A DNA stretch of 64,000 bases from Chroococcidiopsis sp. TS-821 (GTDB lineage Bacteria > Cyanobacteriota > Cyanobacteriia > Cyanobacteriales > Chroococcidiopsidaceae): the NCBI RefSeq assembly GCF_002939305.1, contig NZ_MVDI01000001.1, positions 1-64,000 on the forward strand, in the 5' to 3' direction. The position numbers and the translations under genes are program-made. Shown here piece by piece: positions 45,726 to 53,487 of this stretch. The notes under the pieces were generated by a model. The model made no database searches, was not told the DNA's origin, and saw only the letters and a list, made by a program, of their open reading frames with translations. Every line of letters starts with the position of its first letter. Positions within the stretch are counted from its first letter, which is position 1.

Positions 45726-48119
45726 ATGGAATTTTCAATCGCTACACTACTTGCGAATTTTCATGATGATAAATTAGTCGCAGCCAAGGTACTAGAGAAA
45801 AAATTAGATTGTCTCGAAGAAACGTGTCTAACAAAGTTACATATTGCCTTGGAAGTCCTCGAAAAAATTGGCATCTTAGCTAAAGAACGCGGCAAGTATC
45901 GCCGGATACCCGAAGAAGGCGTTATCGAAGCGAAACTCCGCTGTTCGAGCAAAGGATTTTGCTTTGCGATTCAAGACGAAGAAGGTGCAGAAGATATTTA
46001 CATCCGCGAAAGTCATCTGAGTACAGCGTGGAATGGCGATCGCGTTTTAGTACGACTCACAAAAGAAGGTAGCCGCCGTCGCAGCCCTGAAGGGGAAGTA
46101 CGCTTAATTCTAGAACGGGCAAATCACAGCTTACTCGCGCGGCTAAAGCAAACTGAAAAAGGCTTTCGCGCAGTGCCTTTAGATGACCGATTATTATTTG
46201 AAATTGACTTAGTACCTAGCGAACTCAACTTGGCAGAAGCAATCGAACACTTGATTCATGTCGAAATTTTACGCTATCCGTTAGGACAGTCACCGCCACT
46301 CGGTAGGGTAGTACAAGTTCTCGGCGGTAGTGCAGAAGCAGCTGCGGATATTGACTTGGTTTGCTGTAAGCACGATTTACCACGCGGGTTTAGCGAAAGC
46401 GTACTCGCTGCAGCTGCGAACTTGCCAAGTCAGATCGTCAAGACAGAGATTAAACAGAGGCTCGATCTGCGATCGCTACTTACAATTGTCATCGAAACTC
46501 AAGAGCGCGCTGATGCCGGGTGTATCGAAAATGCGCTGACATTAGAAAAAACTTCTGAAGGTAGGTGGCGCCTAGGGATTCATACAACCGATGTCGCGCA
46601 TTACATCCTGCCAGAGTCCCCGTTAGATAAAGAAGCCCTCAAGCGGGGTAGCAGCGTTTACTTGCGCGATACCGTACTACCACTGTTTCCCGAAGCTGTC
46701 CAACAACGGTGTTCGCTCGTAGCAGGTAGCGATCGCTTAGCGATATCTGTACTGCTCACTCTCGACTCGAATACAGGACAAATCGTCGAGTACGAGATTC
46801 AACCTACGGTGATTGCGGTCGACCAACAGCTCAGCGAACAACAAGTACAAGCAATTATCAACGCACAGCAAACAGCATTGAACGGTCAACAAGAAACTAG
46901 CCAGACGGCAGATGAGTTACCAACGAATATTGTGGAATTGATCCACCAGCTATTGGCAATTAGTCAAGCAGCCCAAACTCAAAGACACCAGCGCGGTAGC
47001 TTTGAACTCAAACTACCTCAAGACGATTATCCGCACTACGATGAGGGAATGCTCGGAGTTGTCAAAGCCGAAAATTCACCAGTCAAATCGTTGTTAACCG
47101 AGCTACTGCTGTTAGGAAATCAAGCGATCGCGCAACACCTACAAATCCTAGAAGTTCCCGCAATTTATCGCAGTCAACCAGCTCCGGATGCAGAAGACGT
47201 GCAGGAGACGATCAAGTTAGCAAGCAACTTAGGCGTAGAATTGCAACTTGAACAAGAAGATACAATTTCACCGGCGGACTTTCAAGCGTTTACCGAGCAG
47301 TTTGCGCAAGTCCCATCAGAGCAAGTCCTCACGTATCTTTTGCAAGCTACGCTCAAGCAAAGTGTTTACAGTGTTACACCCCAACCGCATTTTGGTTTAG
47401 CACTTCCTGTTTACGCGCGGGGCAATTCTCCTTTATGGCGGTATGCTGATTTACTGCTACAGCGCGTGTTACATTTATTGTTCGAGCAAGGACGCGATCG
47501 CCGCACGACTCGCGCGAAAGAACGGGTAAACCTGCGCCATAGTTCAGCGCACGGTAATATTACTTGGAATGTCTTACCGCCAGACATTCAGCAAGAGTTA
47601 GAAACCGAACTCGCTCGACTTGTCGTGCAGCTCAACGAGCGCGAAAAAGAAGTGCAAGAAGCCGAAGCCGATCTCGCCGGGCTACAAAAAGCACAGTTAA
47701 TGAAACAGCGTACGGGAGAAGTTTTTCAAGGGCTGATCACCGGGGTGCAATCCTACGGCTTTTTTGTCGAAATTACCGTTCCAGATGCTAGCGGTAAACA
47801 ACTGCGCGTCGAAGGTTTAGTTCACGTAAGTTCGCTCAAAGATGACTGGTATGAGTATCGCGCACGGCAACAAGCGCTGTTTGGTCGCAAAAGCCGTACT
47901 GCTTATCGCTTAGGCGATCGCGTCGCTGTACAAGTGAAAAATGTCGATTACTACCGTCAACAGATTGATTTAGTCACAGTCAATGGTGATGTCAATGGTG
48001 ATGTTGAAGGCGATTTGCTTCCAGATGAGAGTTTACTAGAAGATAACGACGACGAGTTTAATTCTGATACGGAGGATCTCAATTCCGATTCAGATTTTTA
48101 CCTTGATGATGAGGAGTAA
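45726..48119 (+). CDS. RNase II/R (RNB) family protein, Zam-like, with degenerate catalytic motifs
   Basis: A 797-residue protein. A winged-helix-like N-terminus and cold-shock OB region (about 60-130) precede an RNB domain (about 240-600) and an S1 domain (about 658-745, GEVFQGLITGVQSYGFFVE). It ends in an acidic Asp/Glu-rich tail. The catalytic Asp cluster, normally I-D-x5-D-x-DD, reads VIETQERADAGCIENAL, so two or three Asp are replaced or displaced by an insertion. The normal TSPIRRY is NSPLWRY. Other RNB signatures (HTTDVAHYI, RGSSVYLRD) are intact. Synechocystis Zam, linked to acetazolamide resistance, is an RNB protein of this kind. Nuclease activity is doubtful; RNA binding is likely. 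Confidence 0.82.
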   Translation: MEFSIATLLANFHDDKLVAAKVLEKKLDCLEETCLTKLHIALEVLEKIGILAKERGKYRRIPEEGVIEAKLRCSSKGFCFAIQDEEGAEDIYIRESHLSTAWNGDRVLVRLTKEGSRRRSPEGEVRLILERANHSLLARLKQTEKGFRAVPLDDRLLFEIDLVPSELNLAEAIEHLIHVEILRYPLGQSPPLGRVVQVLGGSAEAAADIDLVCCKHDLPRGFSESVLAAAANLPSQIVKTEIKQRLDLRSLLTIVIETQERADAGCIENALTLEKTSEGRWRLGIHTTDVAHYILPESPLDKEALKRGSSVYLRDTVLPLFPEAVQQRCSLVAGSDRLAISVLLTLDSNTGQIVEYEIQPTVIAVDQQLSEQQVQAIINAQQTALNGQQETSQTADELPTNIVELIHQLLAISQAAQTQRHQRGSFELKLPQDDYPHYDEGMLGVVKAENSPVKSLLTELLLLGNQAIAQHLQILEVPAIYRSQPAPDAEDVQETIKLASNLGVELQLEQEDTISPADFQAFTEQFAQVPSEQVLTYLLQATLKQSVYSVTPQPHFGLALPVYARGNSPLWRYADLLLQRVLHLLFEQGRDRRTTRAKERVNLRHSSAHGNITWNVLPPDIQQELETELARLVVQLNEREKEVQEAEADLAGLQKAQLMKQRTGEVFQGLITGVQSYGFFVEITVPDASGKQLRVEGLVHVSSLKDDWYEYRARQQALFGRKSRTAYRLGDRVAVQVKNVDYYRQQIDLVTVNGDVNGDVEGDLLPDESLLEDNDDEFNSDTEDLNSDSDFYLDDEE

Positions 48120-48750
48120 CCCCAATAATCTTGTGTCTAACCACTCACCCCTGATCTTAGGAGTTTCTGGAGCGTCTGGATTAATTTATGCCGTTCGCGC
48201 GCTCAAGTTTCTCTTGGCAGCTGAATACACCGTCGAACTTGTGGCTTCTAAATCAACATACATGGTTTGGCAAGCCGAGCAAAATATCCGAATGCCTGTG
48301 GAAACTTTACAGCAAGAGCAATTCTGGCGACAGCAAGCTGGTGTAGAAACGCAAGGAAAACTCCACTGTCACCATTGGGGCAATGTGGGAGCTAGTATTG
48401 CCAGCGGCTCGTTTCGTACTCTCGGTATGGTAGTGATCCCTTGTAGTATGAGTACTGTCGCCAAACTTGCAGCGGGTCTAAGTTCAGACTTGCTAGAACG
48501 AGCCTCTGACGTGCAATTAAAAGAAGGACGCAAGTTAGTCCTTGTGCCGCGTGAAACGCCTTTCAGTTTGATTCACTTACGAAACTTAACAGCACTTGCT
48601 GAGGCTGGTGCCAGAATTGTGCCAGCGATTCCAGCTTGGTATCATAAACCACAGACAATTGAAGATTTAGTCGATTTTGTCGTCGCGCGTGCGTTGGATC
48701 AACTCAACATTGATTGTATTCCGATTCAACGATGGCAAGGACGTGATTGA
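48106..48750 (+). CDS. ubiX: Flavin prenyltransferase UbiX
   Basis: A 214-residue protein. LILGVSGASGLIYAVRAL is the FMN-binding N-terminus, ASGSFRTLGMVVIPCSMST and LVLVPRETPFSLIHLRNL are the substrate-site motifs, and TVAKLAAGLSSDLLERASDV is typical. UbiX prenylates FMN for the UbiD decarboxylase, in cyanobacteria for the quinone pathway. The start overlaps the RNB gene by 14 bases. ATG 48106 is used; GTG 48133 (VSNHSPLILG) would fit the family's usual length too, with GAGGAG 16 bases upstream. The overlap suggests one operon. Confidence 0.92.
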   Translation: MMRSNPNNLVSNHSPLILGVSGASGLIYAVRALKFLLAAEYTVELVASKSTYMVWQAEQNIRMPVETLQQEQFWRQQAGVETQGKLHCHHWGNVGASIASGSFRTLGMVVIPCSMSTVAKLAAGLSSDLLERASDVQLKEGRKLVLVPRETPFSLIHLRNLTALAEAGARIVPAIPAWYHKPQTIEDLVDFVVARALDQLNIDCIPIQRWQGRD

Positions 48751-48934
48751 GAAGGGTCAGGGTCGAAGCTCGGAGGAGAAAGTCGATCTTCTGAGGTGAA
48801 AATAGAATGGTATGGCTAATCGTCAATATAATTAAAACATCATCGAGGCTTAAAATCATTGTCTTGTAAAGTTTGTTTAATGATGGAAACCTCAGATACG
48901 CATCTATTTGCTGCTCTAAGTTCAGGTAGCATTC

Positions 48935-48958
48935 CTGACCTCTGACCCCTGACCCCTT
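48935..48958. repeat. Heptad short tandem repeat (TGACCYC type)
   Basis: CTGACCTCTGACCCCTGACCCC repeats a seven-base unit about three times. Related arrays occur at 55995, 57030, 57128 and 61166. These resemble cyanobacterial STRR sequences. Confidence 0.6.
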
Positions 48959-48973
48959 AAACACGCCAAAACT

Positions 48974-49669
48974 ATGCCTGTTTTGCGACTACTTCTGTTG
49001 CTGGTGGTGCTGGGAGGACTAAGTTTGTTACTGTTGCAAAACTGGTCCCCCGTCCTACCACTTGTCTTTTTGGGCGGGCGATCGCTAGCGCTACCATTAG
49101 CTGTTTGGATTTTGCTCAGCATTGCTGCTGGGGCGCTTTCCGCGTTACTTATCGCGGGATTATTCAAAATGTCAAACTATTTTGCCCAAAGTCAAGTTAA
49201 ACGCCGCAGCATTGGCGATCGCACTCCACCACGTCCAAATCAACGCACTGTCAAGCAAGAATATACAACAGCAGCAAGTGCTACTTATTCATCAGCAGCG
49301 GCATCGACAACAAGCGATCCAATTGATGATTGGAGTAGCGATAATACCAAAGATGAAGATTGGGACTTTGAAGAAAACCCAACACCGCCAGGGAACTTTC
49401 GTCCAGAATCAACAATCAATGACTCTAAAACCTACGAATTCAGTCCTGATTCTTCTAAAACTAATCCATCAAGTTCTGTATACTCCTACAGTTCTAGCGA
49501 ACCACGCAATACCAGTGTTGGTAAAACTGAGTCAATTTACGACGCTGACTATCGCGTTATTACACCACCTTATGGCAGTCGTAATACAACTGATGAGGAT
49601 GACGAAGATTGGGGATTTGAGGATGACGAGTTCGATGACGAAGATGACAGTAATTCGCCTCTACGATAA
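48974..49669 (+). CDS. LapA-like (DUF1049) membrane protein with acidic tail
   Basis: A 231-residue protein. Two membrane segments (about 4-22 and 40-66) joined by a short NWSPVLPLVFLGGRSLALP loop match the LapA/DUF1049 two-helix domain. The remaining 160 residues are disordered, Ser/Asn/Tyr-rich, with acidic WSSDNTKDEDWDFEE and DDEDWGFEDDEFDDEDDS blocks. In E. coli LapA takes part in LPS assembly; in cyanobacteria the role is unknown. The acidic WDF/WGF repeats look like binding motifs for a basic partner. Confidence 0.65.
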   Translation: MPVLRLLLLLVVLGGLSLLLLQNWSPVLPLVFLGGRSLALPLAVWILLSIAAGALSALLIAGLFKMSNYFAQSQVKRRSIGDRTPPRPNQRTVKQEYTTAASATYSSAAASTTSDPIDDWSSDNTKDEDWDFEENPTPPGNFRPESTINDSKTYEFSPDSSKTNPSSSVYSYSSSEPRNTSVGKTESIYDADYRVITPPYGSRNTTDEDDEDWGFEDDEFDDEDDSNSPLR

Positions 49670-49776
49670 AGCTTGTCTGTTAATAATGAAACTCGTCAAA
49701 TCGCCATCGCGATCCTAGAGACTTTTAATTTTCTTTAAGTAAGCAAAATTTTTTTAACATTACTTAGGCGATCGCC

Positions 49777-49989
49777 CTAGGTACATTGTTCAATTGCCGC
49801 GTACCCGAACCGCTCGCGCGATTCTTGCTTAACCTTACCAGCCATTGCAGCTTCTTGCAATGCCATAAAAGCATTAAGATCCTCTAAGTCGTAGCGGGTT
49901 GTGAGTAATTGTCGCAGTTGTTCCTCTGTTTCAATCGTTAAATACCCTGTTTTCAGCGTTTTTTGCACTAGTTCGCGAATTAAAGCCAT
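49777..49989 (-). CDS. Small conserved hypothetical protein
   Basis: A 70-residue protein from ATG 49989, chosen because GAGG lies eight bases upstream. An in-frame ATG at 50007 would add six residues without a ribosome site. The protein is all-helical by look: MALIRELVQKTLKTGYLTIE, TEEQLRQLLTTRYDLEDLNAF and ALQEAAMAGKVKQESRE. It is probably one of the short cyanobacterial conserved proteins of unknown function. Confidence 0.6.
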   Translation of the reverse strand: MALIRELVQKTLKTGYLTIETEEQLRQLLTTRYDLEDLNAFMALQEAAMAGKVKQESRERFGYAAIEQCT

Positions 49990-51184
49990 ACGATTAACCT
50001 CATCCATAATATCTGAAGGGTAGAACTACCTACAAGCTAGTGACGAATCCAAGTCATTCATTGCTATTCAATTTAGGCATAGTAGCGTTGACAGCTTGAG
50101 TCATCAAAGGTTGATATTTTGACAGTACGGTAAGCTTTACTATCGTTGTGACGTACAACACTTAAGAAAGTTTCAATATCAATTAAGTCAATGAGAAGTT
50201 AGTTATCTGTAATCTATCACCTTGCCATCGTTATGTAAATCATTGTAGTAGCGCTTTTTAGCATTTATAAAAATAAAACACACTGTTATTATCTAGCAAT
50301 AGAAATTAAGAGTTAATGAAAAACTACTCTTGAAAACAAAGCAAGTAGTGTCAAAATTTACAACGGCGGAAAAACTCTGAAATTGAGAGCAACTGTACTC
50401 GGATTGAGGTTTAACAAAGGAAAGCTACCGAACTGCTATAGACAAATCTTTGTTTAGATGATTACTTTGCTGTTATAATTAGGCAGAAATTCTCAGCATT
50501 TTTTATCAAAAACGTAGTAGCAGCAAGGGGAGAATTCATCTATCAATCTTTAAGTACATCACAGCAACGTCGAATCTTCAAATTAGGGACTTCGTTAAAA
50601 TCCAAAATTCGAGTCGTGTAGCTCAACTGCGAGAAAAAGCTGGATATCGATAACTTAGGTCTCTACGCAACTAGGTACTATCTATCGTCACAATACCCAA
50701 ACGAGATTGAGGAGAAGTGAACAGTGGGCGCTTTGTTGAGCTTCGGTGGAACAGCGTCCGCTGGATAAAAGCGGTTAAAGAACTGAATGTCATTTTCTAG
50801 TTGATTGCTACCCTGCTAACCCTCTATTTGTTGAAATTGCTACAACTGTAATTCAAGATTCATTTGCTAGTAGTGAAAGTCTATACAACATCAAACTTAC
50901 AATCCGCTCTTGTCTTCGACGCTTCAATATTAGAACTCTGGGAAGCGATCGCTGGTTGGCAATGAGGCAACGCTAGTAACTACTATAACCCGCGCACCGA
51001 AAGGGTTTTGTGCCTTAAAACGCTAAATAATTAAGCGATCGCATTTATCAAGGTCAGAGAAATTACCAAGATATTTCTATAGCGCAGTTGGCTAAGTAAC
51101 AAACCATAGAGAGCATAGAAAAAAGAAAAAAAATTATATTACAGTTTTAGTGTTATTTTTAGTAAGTGACTGAACAATAGTATT
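49990..51184. other. 1.2-kb spacer without a supported gene
   Basis: The longest gene-free stretch of the window. It holds one good sigma70-type promoter (50450-50479), a 27-codon ORF with GAGGAG at about 50711, two HIP1 sites, and a weak AACCC...GGGTT hairpin near 50982-51002. No known RNA (tmRNA, RNase P, SRP, Yfr1 motif) was recognised. A small RNA is possible. Confidence 0.4.
50450..50479 (+). promoter_or_regulatory. Candidate sigma70-type promoter in the spacer
   Basis: TTGTTT (50450-50455), an 18-base spacer and a perfect TATAAT (50474-50479). It points to aroK 700 bases away, or to an unlisted small transcript. Confidence 0.45.
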
Positions 51185-51760
51185 GTGAACAAATCAAATA
51201 GGCAAAGCAGTGTATTGAAGGGCGTCAACTTATACTTGATTGGCATGATGGGTACGGGTAAAACAACCGTAGGACGTGCCTTAGCAAATAAGCTTGGCTA
51301 TAGATTTGTTGATACGGATGAAATTATTACCCAAGTCACGCAGCAATCGATTAGTCAAGTGTTTGCAACGAGTGGAGAAGCAGCATTTAGGCAAATAGAA
51401 ACTCAAGTGTTAGCCAAAGTTTGTGCATATACGCATTTAGCGATCGCGACAGGTGGTGGTATTGTTCTGCAACGCGAAAATTGGAGTTATTTGCACCACG
51501 GTTTAATTGTCTGGCTGGATGCGCCAACAGAATTACTCTACACCCGCTTAAGTGCTGATGAAACTCGACCTTTACTTCAAGGTACAGGTGACTTGCGATC
51601 GCAGTTAGAAACTATCTTGCAACAGCGACAGCCGCTTTATTCACAAGCCGATCTCCGAGTTATCGTGACTTCTGAAGAAACACCAGAACAACTTGCTACA
51701 AGGATACTACAAGAGATTCCGCAAGTTTTGAAACCGCCCCGCACAATGCCACAACCATAA
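51185..51760 (+). CDS. aroK: Shikimate kinase
   Basis: A 191-residue P-loop kinase starting at GTG 51185. GMMGTGKTTVGRALA is Walker A, FVDTDEII holds the shikimate-binding Asp pair, and FRQIETQVL and ATGGGIVLQ are substrate motifs. LSADETRPLL is the lid with its Arg. It phosphorylates shikimate in aromatic amino-acid synthesis. The length is slightly above the 170-180 usual because of both ends. It lies 92 bases upstream of argB. Confidence 0.95.
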   Translation: MNKSNRQSSVLKGVNLYLIGMMGTGKTTVGRALANKLGYRFVDTDEIITQVTQQSISQVFATSGEAAFRQIETQVLAKVCAYTHLAIATGGGIVLQRENWSYLHHGLIVWLDAPTELLYTRLSADETRPLLQGTGDLRSQLETILQQRQPLYSQADLRVIVTSEETPEQLATRILQEIPQVLKPPRTMPQP

Positions 51761-51852
51761 TTTTAGATTTCAAATTGTTGCAATTGAGATTGTTGCGAGA
51801 CACAAATTCTTTTAAACTGCTGTGCATACTTTTTGCTTTATAAAAGCTACTC

Positions 51853-52746
51853 ATGTTTAACGATAGCGAATACATTGGAGAAACCGAAGCTACCCGCGTC
51901 CGAGTGCTGAGCGAAGCACTACCTTATATTCAACAGTTTGCCGGAAGAACTGTTGTCGTTAAATACGGTGGTGCAGCAATGAAAGATAGTTCACTTAAAA
52001 ATAAAGTTATTCGCGATATTGTATTTTTATCTTATGTAGGACTAAGACCCGTTGTTGTTCACGGTGGTGGACCAGAAATTAATAGCTGGCTAGATAAGTT
52101 AGGAATTGAGCCGCAATTTAGAAATGGCTTGCGCGTCACCGATGCAGCGACAATGGATGTCGTGGAAATGGTGTTGGTTGGTCGCGTCAATAAAGAAATT
52201 GTTTCCCTAATCAACCGTGCTGGTGGTTCGGCGGTGGGATTGTGCGGTAAAGACGGTAATTTGATTAAAGCACGTCCCCAAGGTCAAGAAGGAATTGGCT
52301 TTGTCGGAGAAGTCACTAACATGGACGTGAATATTTTGGAGGCGTTAGTTAAAAATGGCTACATTCCCGTTGTGTCAAGCGTTGCAGCCGATGAAACAGG
52401 TCAAGCTTACAATATTAATGCTGATACTGTTGCAGGCGAGCTTGCTGCTGCATTAGGTGCAGAAAAGTTAATTTTGCTGACCGATACACCAGGAATTTTG
52501 AAAGATTACAAAGATCCTTCGAGCCTACTGCACAAGTTAGATATTCAACAAGCGCGACAACTTATTGCGCAAGGTGTTGTTAGCGGTGGGATGATTCCAA
52601 AAGTGAATTGTTGCGTGCGATCGCTTGCGCAAGGCGTCCATGCTGCGCATATCATTGATGGTCGAATTCCCCACGCTTTGCTACTAGAAATCTTTACCGA
52701 CAGTGGTATTGGTTCAATGATTGTCGCGTCAGAGTTTATGGGGTAA
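51853..52746 (+). CDS. argB: Acetylglutamate kinase
   Basis: A 297-residue amino-acid kinase. [12 protein letters not shown] is the phosphate loop, [10 protein letters not shown] the substrate site, and [11 protein letters not shown] and GMIPKVNCC the later motifs. An N-terminal helix (about 10-25) is present as in hexameric, arginine-inhibited and PII-activated cyanobacterial enzymes, so PII (GlnB) control is expected. It performs the second step of arginine synthesis; argG lies 7 kb away in the same window. Confidence 0.97.
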   Translation: MFNDSEYIGETEATRVRVLSEALPYIQQFAGRTVVVKYGGAAMKDSSLKNKVIRDIVFLSYVGLRPVVVHGGGPEINSWLDKLGIEPQFRNGLRVTDAATMDVVEMVLVGRVNKEIVSLINRAGGSAVGLCGKDGNLIKARPQGQEGIGFVGEVTNMDVNILEALVKNGYIPVVSSVAADETGQAYNINADTVAGELAAALGAEKLILLTDTPGILKDYKDPSSLLHKLDIQQARQLIAQGVVSGGMIPKVNCCVRSLAQGVHAAHIIDGRIPHALLLEIFTDSGIGSMIVASEFMG

Positions 52747-52832
52747 ACGAAGAATTAGTTTTGAGTTGTGAATTATAAAGACTTGTTTCAACTCAACATG
52801 CAAATATCATTTACAATTTTCCTACTCTGCCT

Positions 52833-53249
52833 TTAAGGGAAAATAATAACGCCTGATGGTACTCGGTTGAAACGCCGATATCCTGAATTGAGAATGACTG
52901 GATTAATTAACGTTGAATCTTGAATTTGGGGATTTACTAAAACAGGATTGATCAACGTAGAGTTAACTACTGTACCACTTCTCCTTGTCGGCGTAGAACT
53001 CCAAGAATTTATTGGCGCACGACGCACAGAAATTCCAGTGACAGGATCTACAGGCATAGGAGTTGGAATCGGGCTACCATAGATGAAGGAACTGACATTC
53101 TGCGGTTGACTAACACTGTAAGAAGGCACCCCTTGACCAATAAATACTGACTGCGCCGCAACTGGTGTTGGTGGTAGTGTCATTAACGCTGCACCAAACA
53201 ATATAGATGTTATGGCACTACCTGCCCTCAATGTTTTTTGATGAATCAT
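52833..53249 (-). CDS. Secreted hypothetical protein with NPV repeats
   Basis: 138 residues from ATG 53249; a GTG at 53273 would add eight residues. A signal peptide ends near VAAQ. The mature part is short, Pro/Ser/Asn-rich, and repeats a unit (STLINPVLVNP, STLINPVILNS) that may form a small beta-solenoid-like segment. Similar proteins are annotated as hypothetical in cyanobacteria. The function is unknown. Confidence 0.65.
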   Translation of the reverse strand: MIHQKTLRAGSAITSILFGAALMTLPPTPVAAQSVFIGQGVPSYSVSQPQNVSSFIYGSPIPTPMPVDPVTGISVRRAPINSWSSTPTRRSGTVVNSTLINPVLVNPQIQDSTLINPVILNSGYRRFNRVPSGVIIFP

Positions 53250-53392
53250 AAGTTTATTGCCAGTAAGTGTCACTAAGTTTTAGGTATAGCCAACTTGTAG
53301 CAATGTTTAACTATATACCTCTGTTACAATTCTATCGGTTTTACTAACGAGAGATATAAATAAGTAAGCAAAAATAACATATCATCAAGACT

Positions 53393-53446
53393 GGTAACTA
53401 GTAATTGGTCATTAGCAAGAATATTTATTACCTGTTACCTATTACC
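53393..53446. repeat. GGTAACTAG...ATTACC dispersed element, copy B
   Basis: GGTAACTAG (53393-53401), then TTACCTGTTACCTATTACC at the end. The arrangement matches 32350-32387. Confidence 0.45.
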
Positions 53447-53487
53447 ACTGCAAATCATGCGTCCGAACGCCCATTAGCCTATATAAA

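Noticed and set aside
50615-50690. tRNA-like GTAGCTCAACTGC stretch
   Set aside because: Resembles a D-arm but no matching acceptor stem, anticodon arm or GGTTCGA T-loop could be placed.
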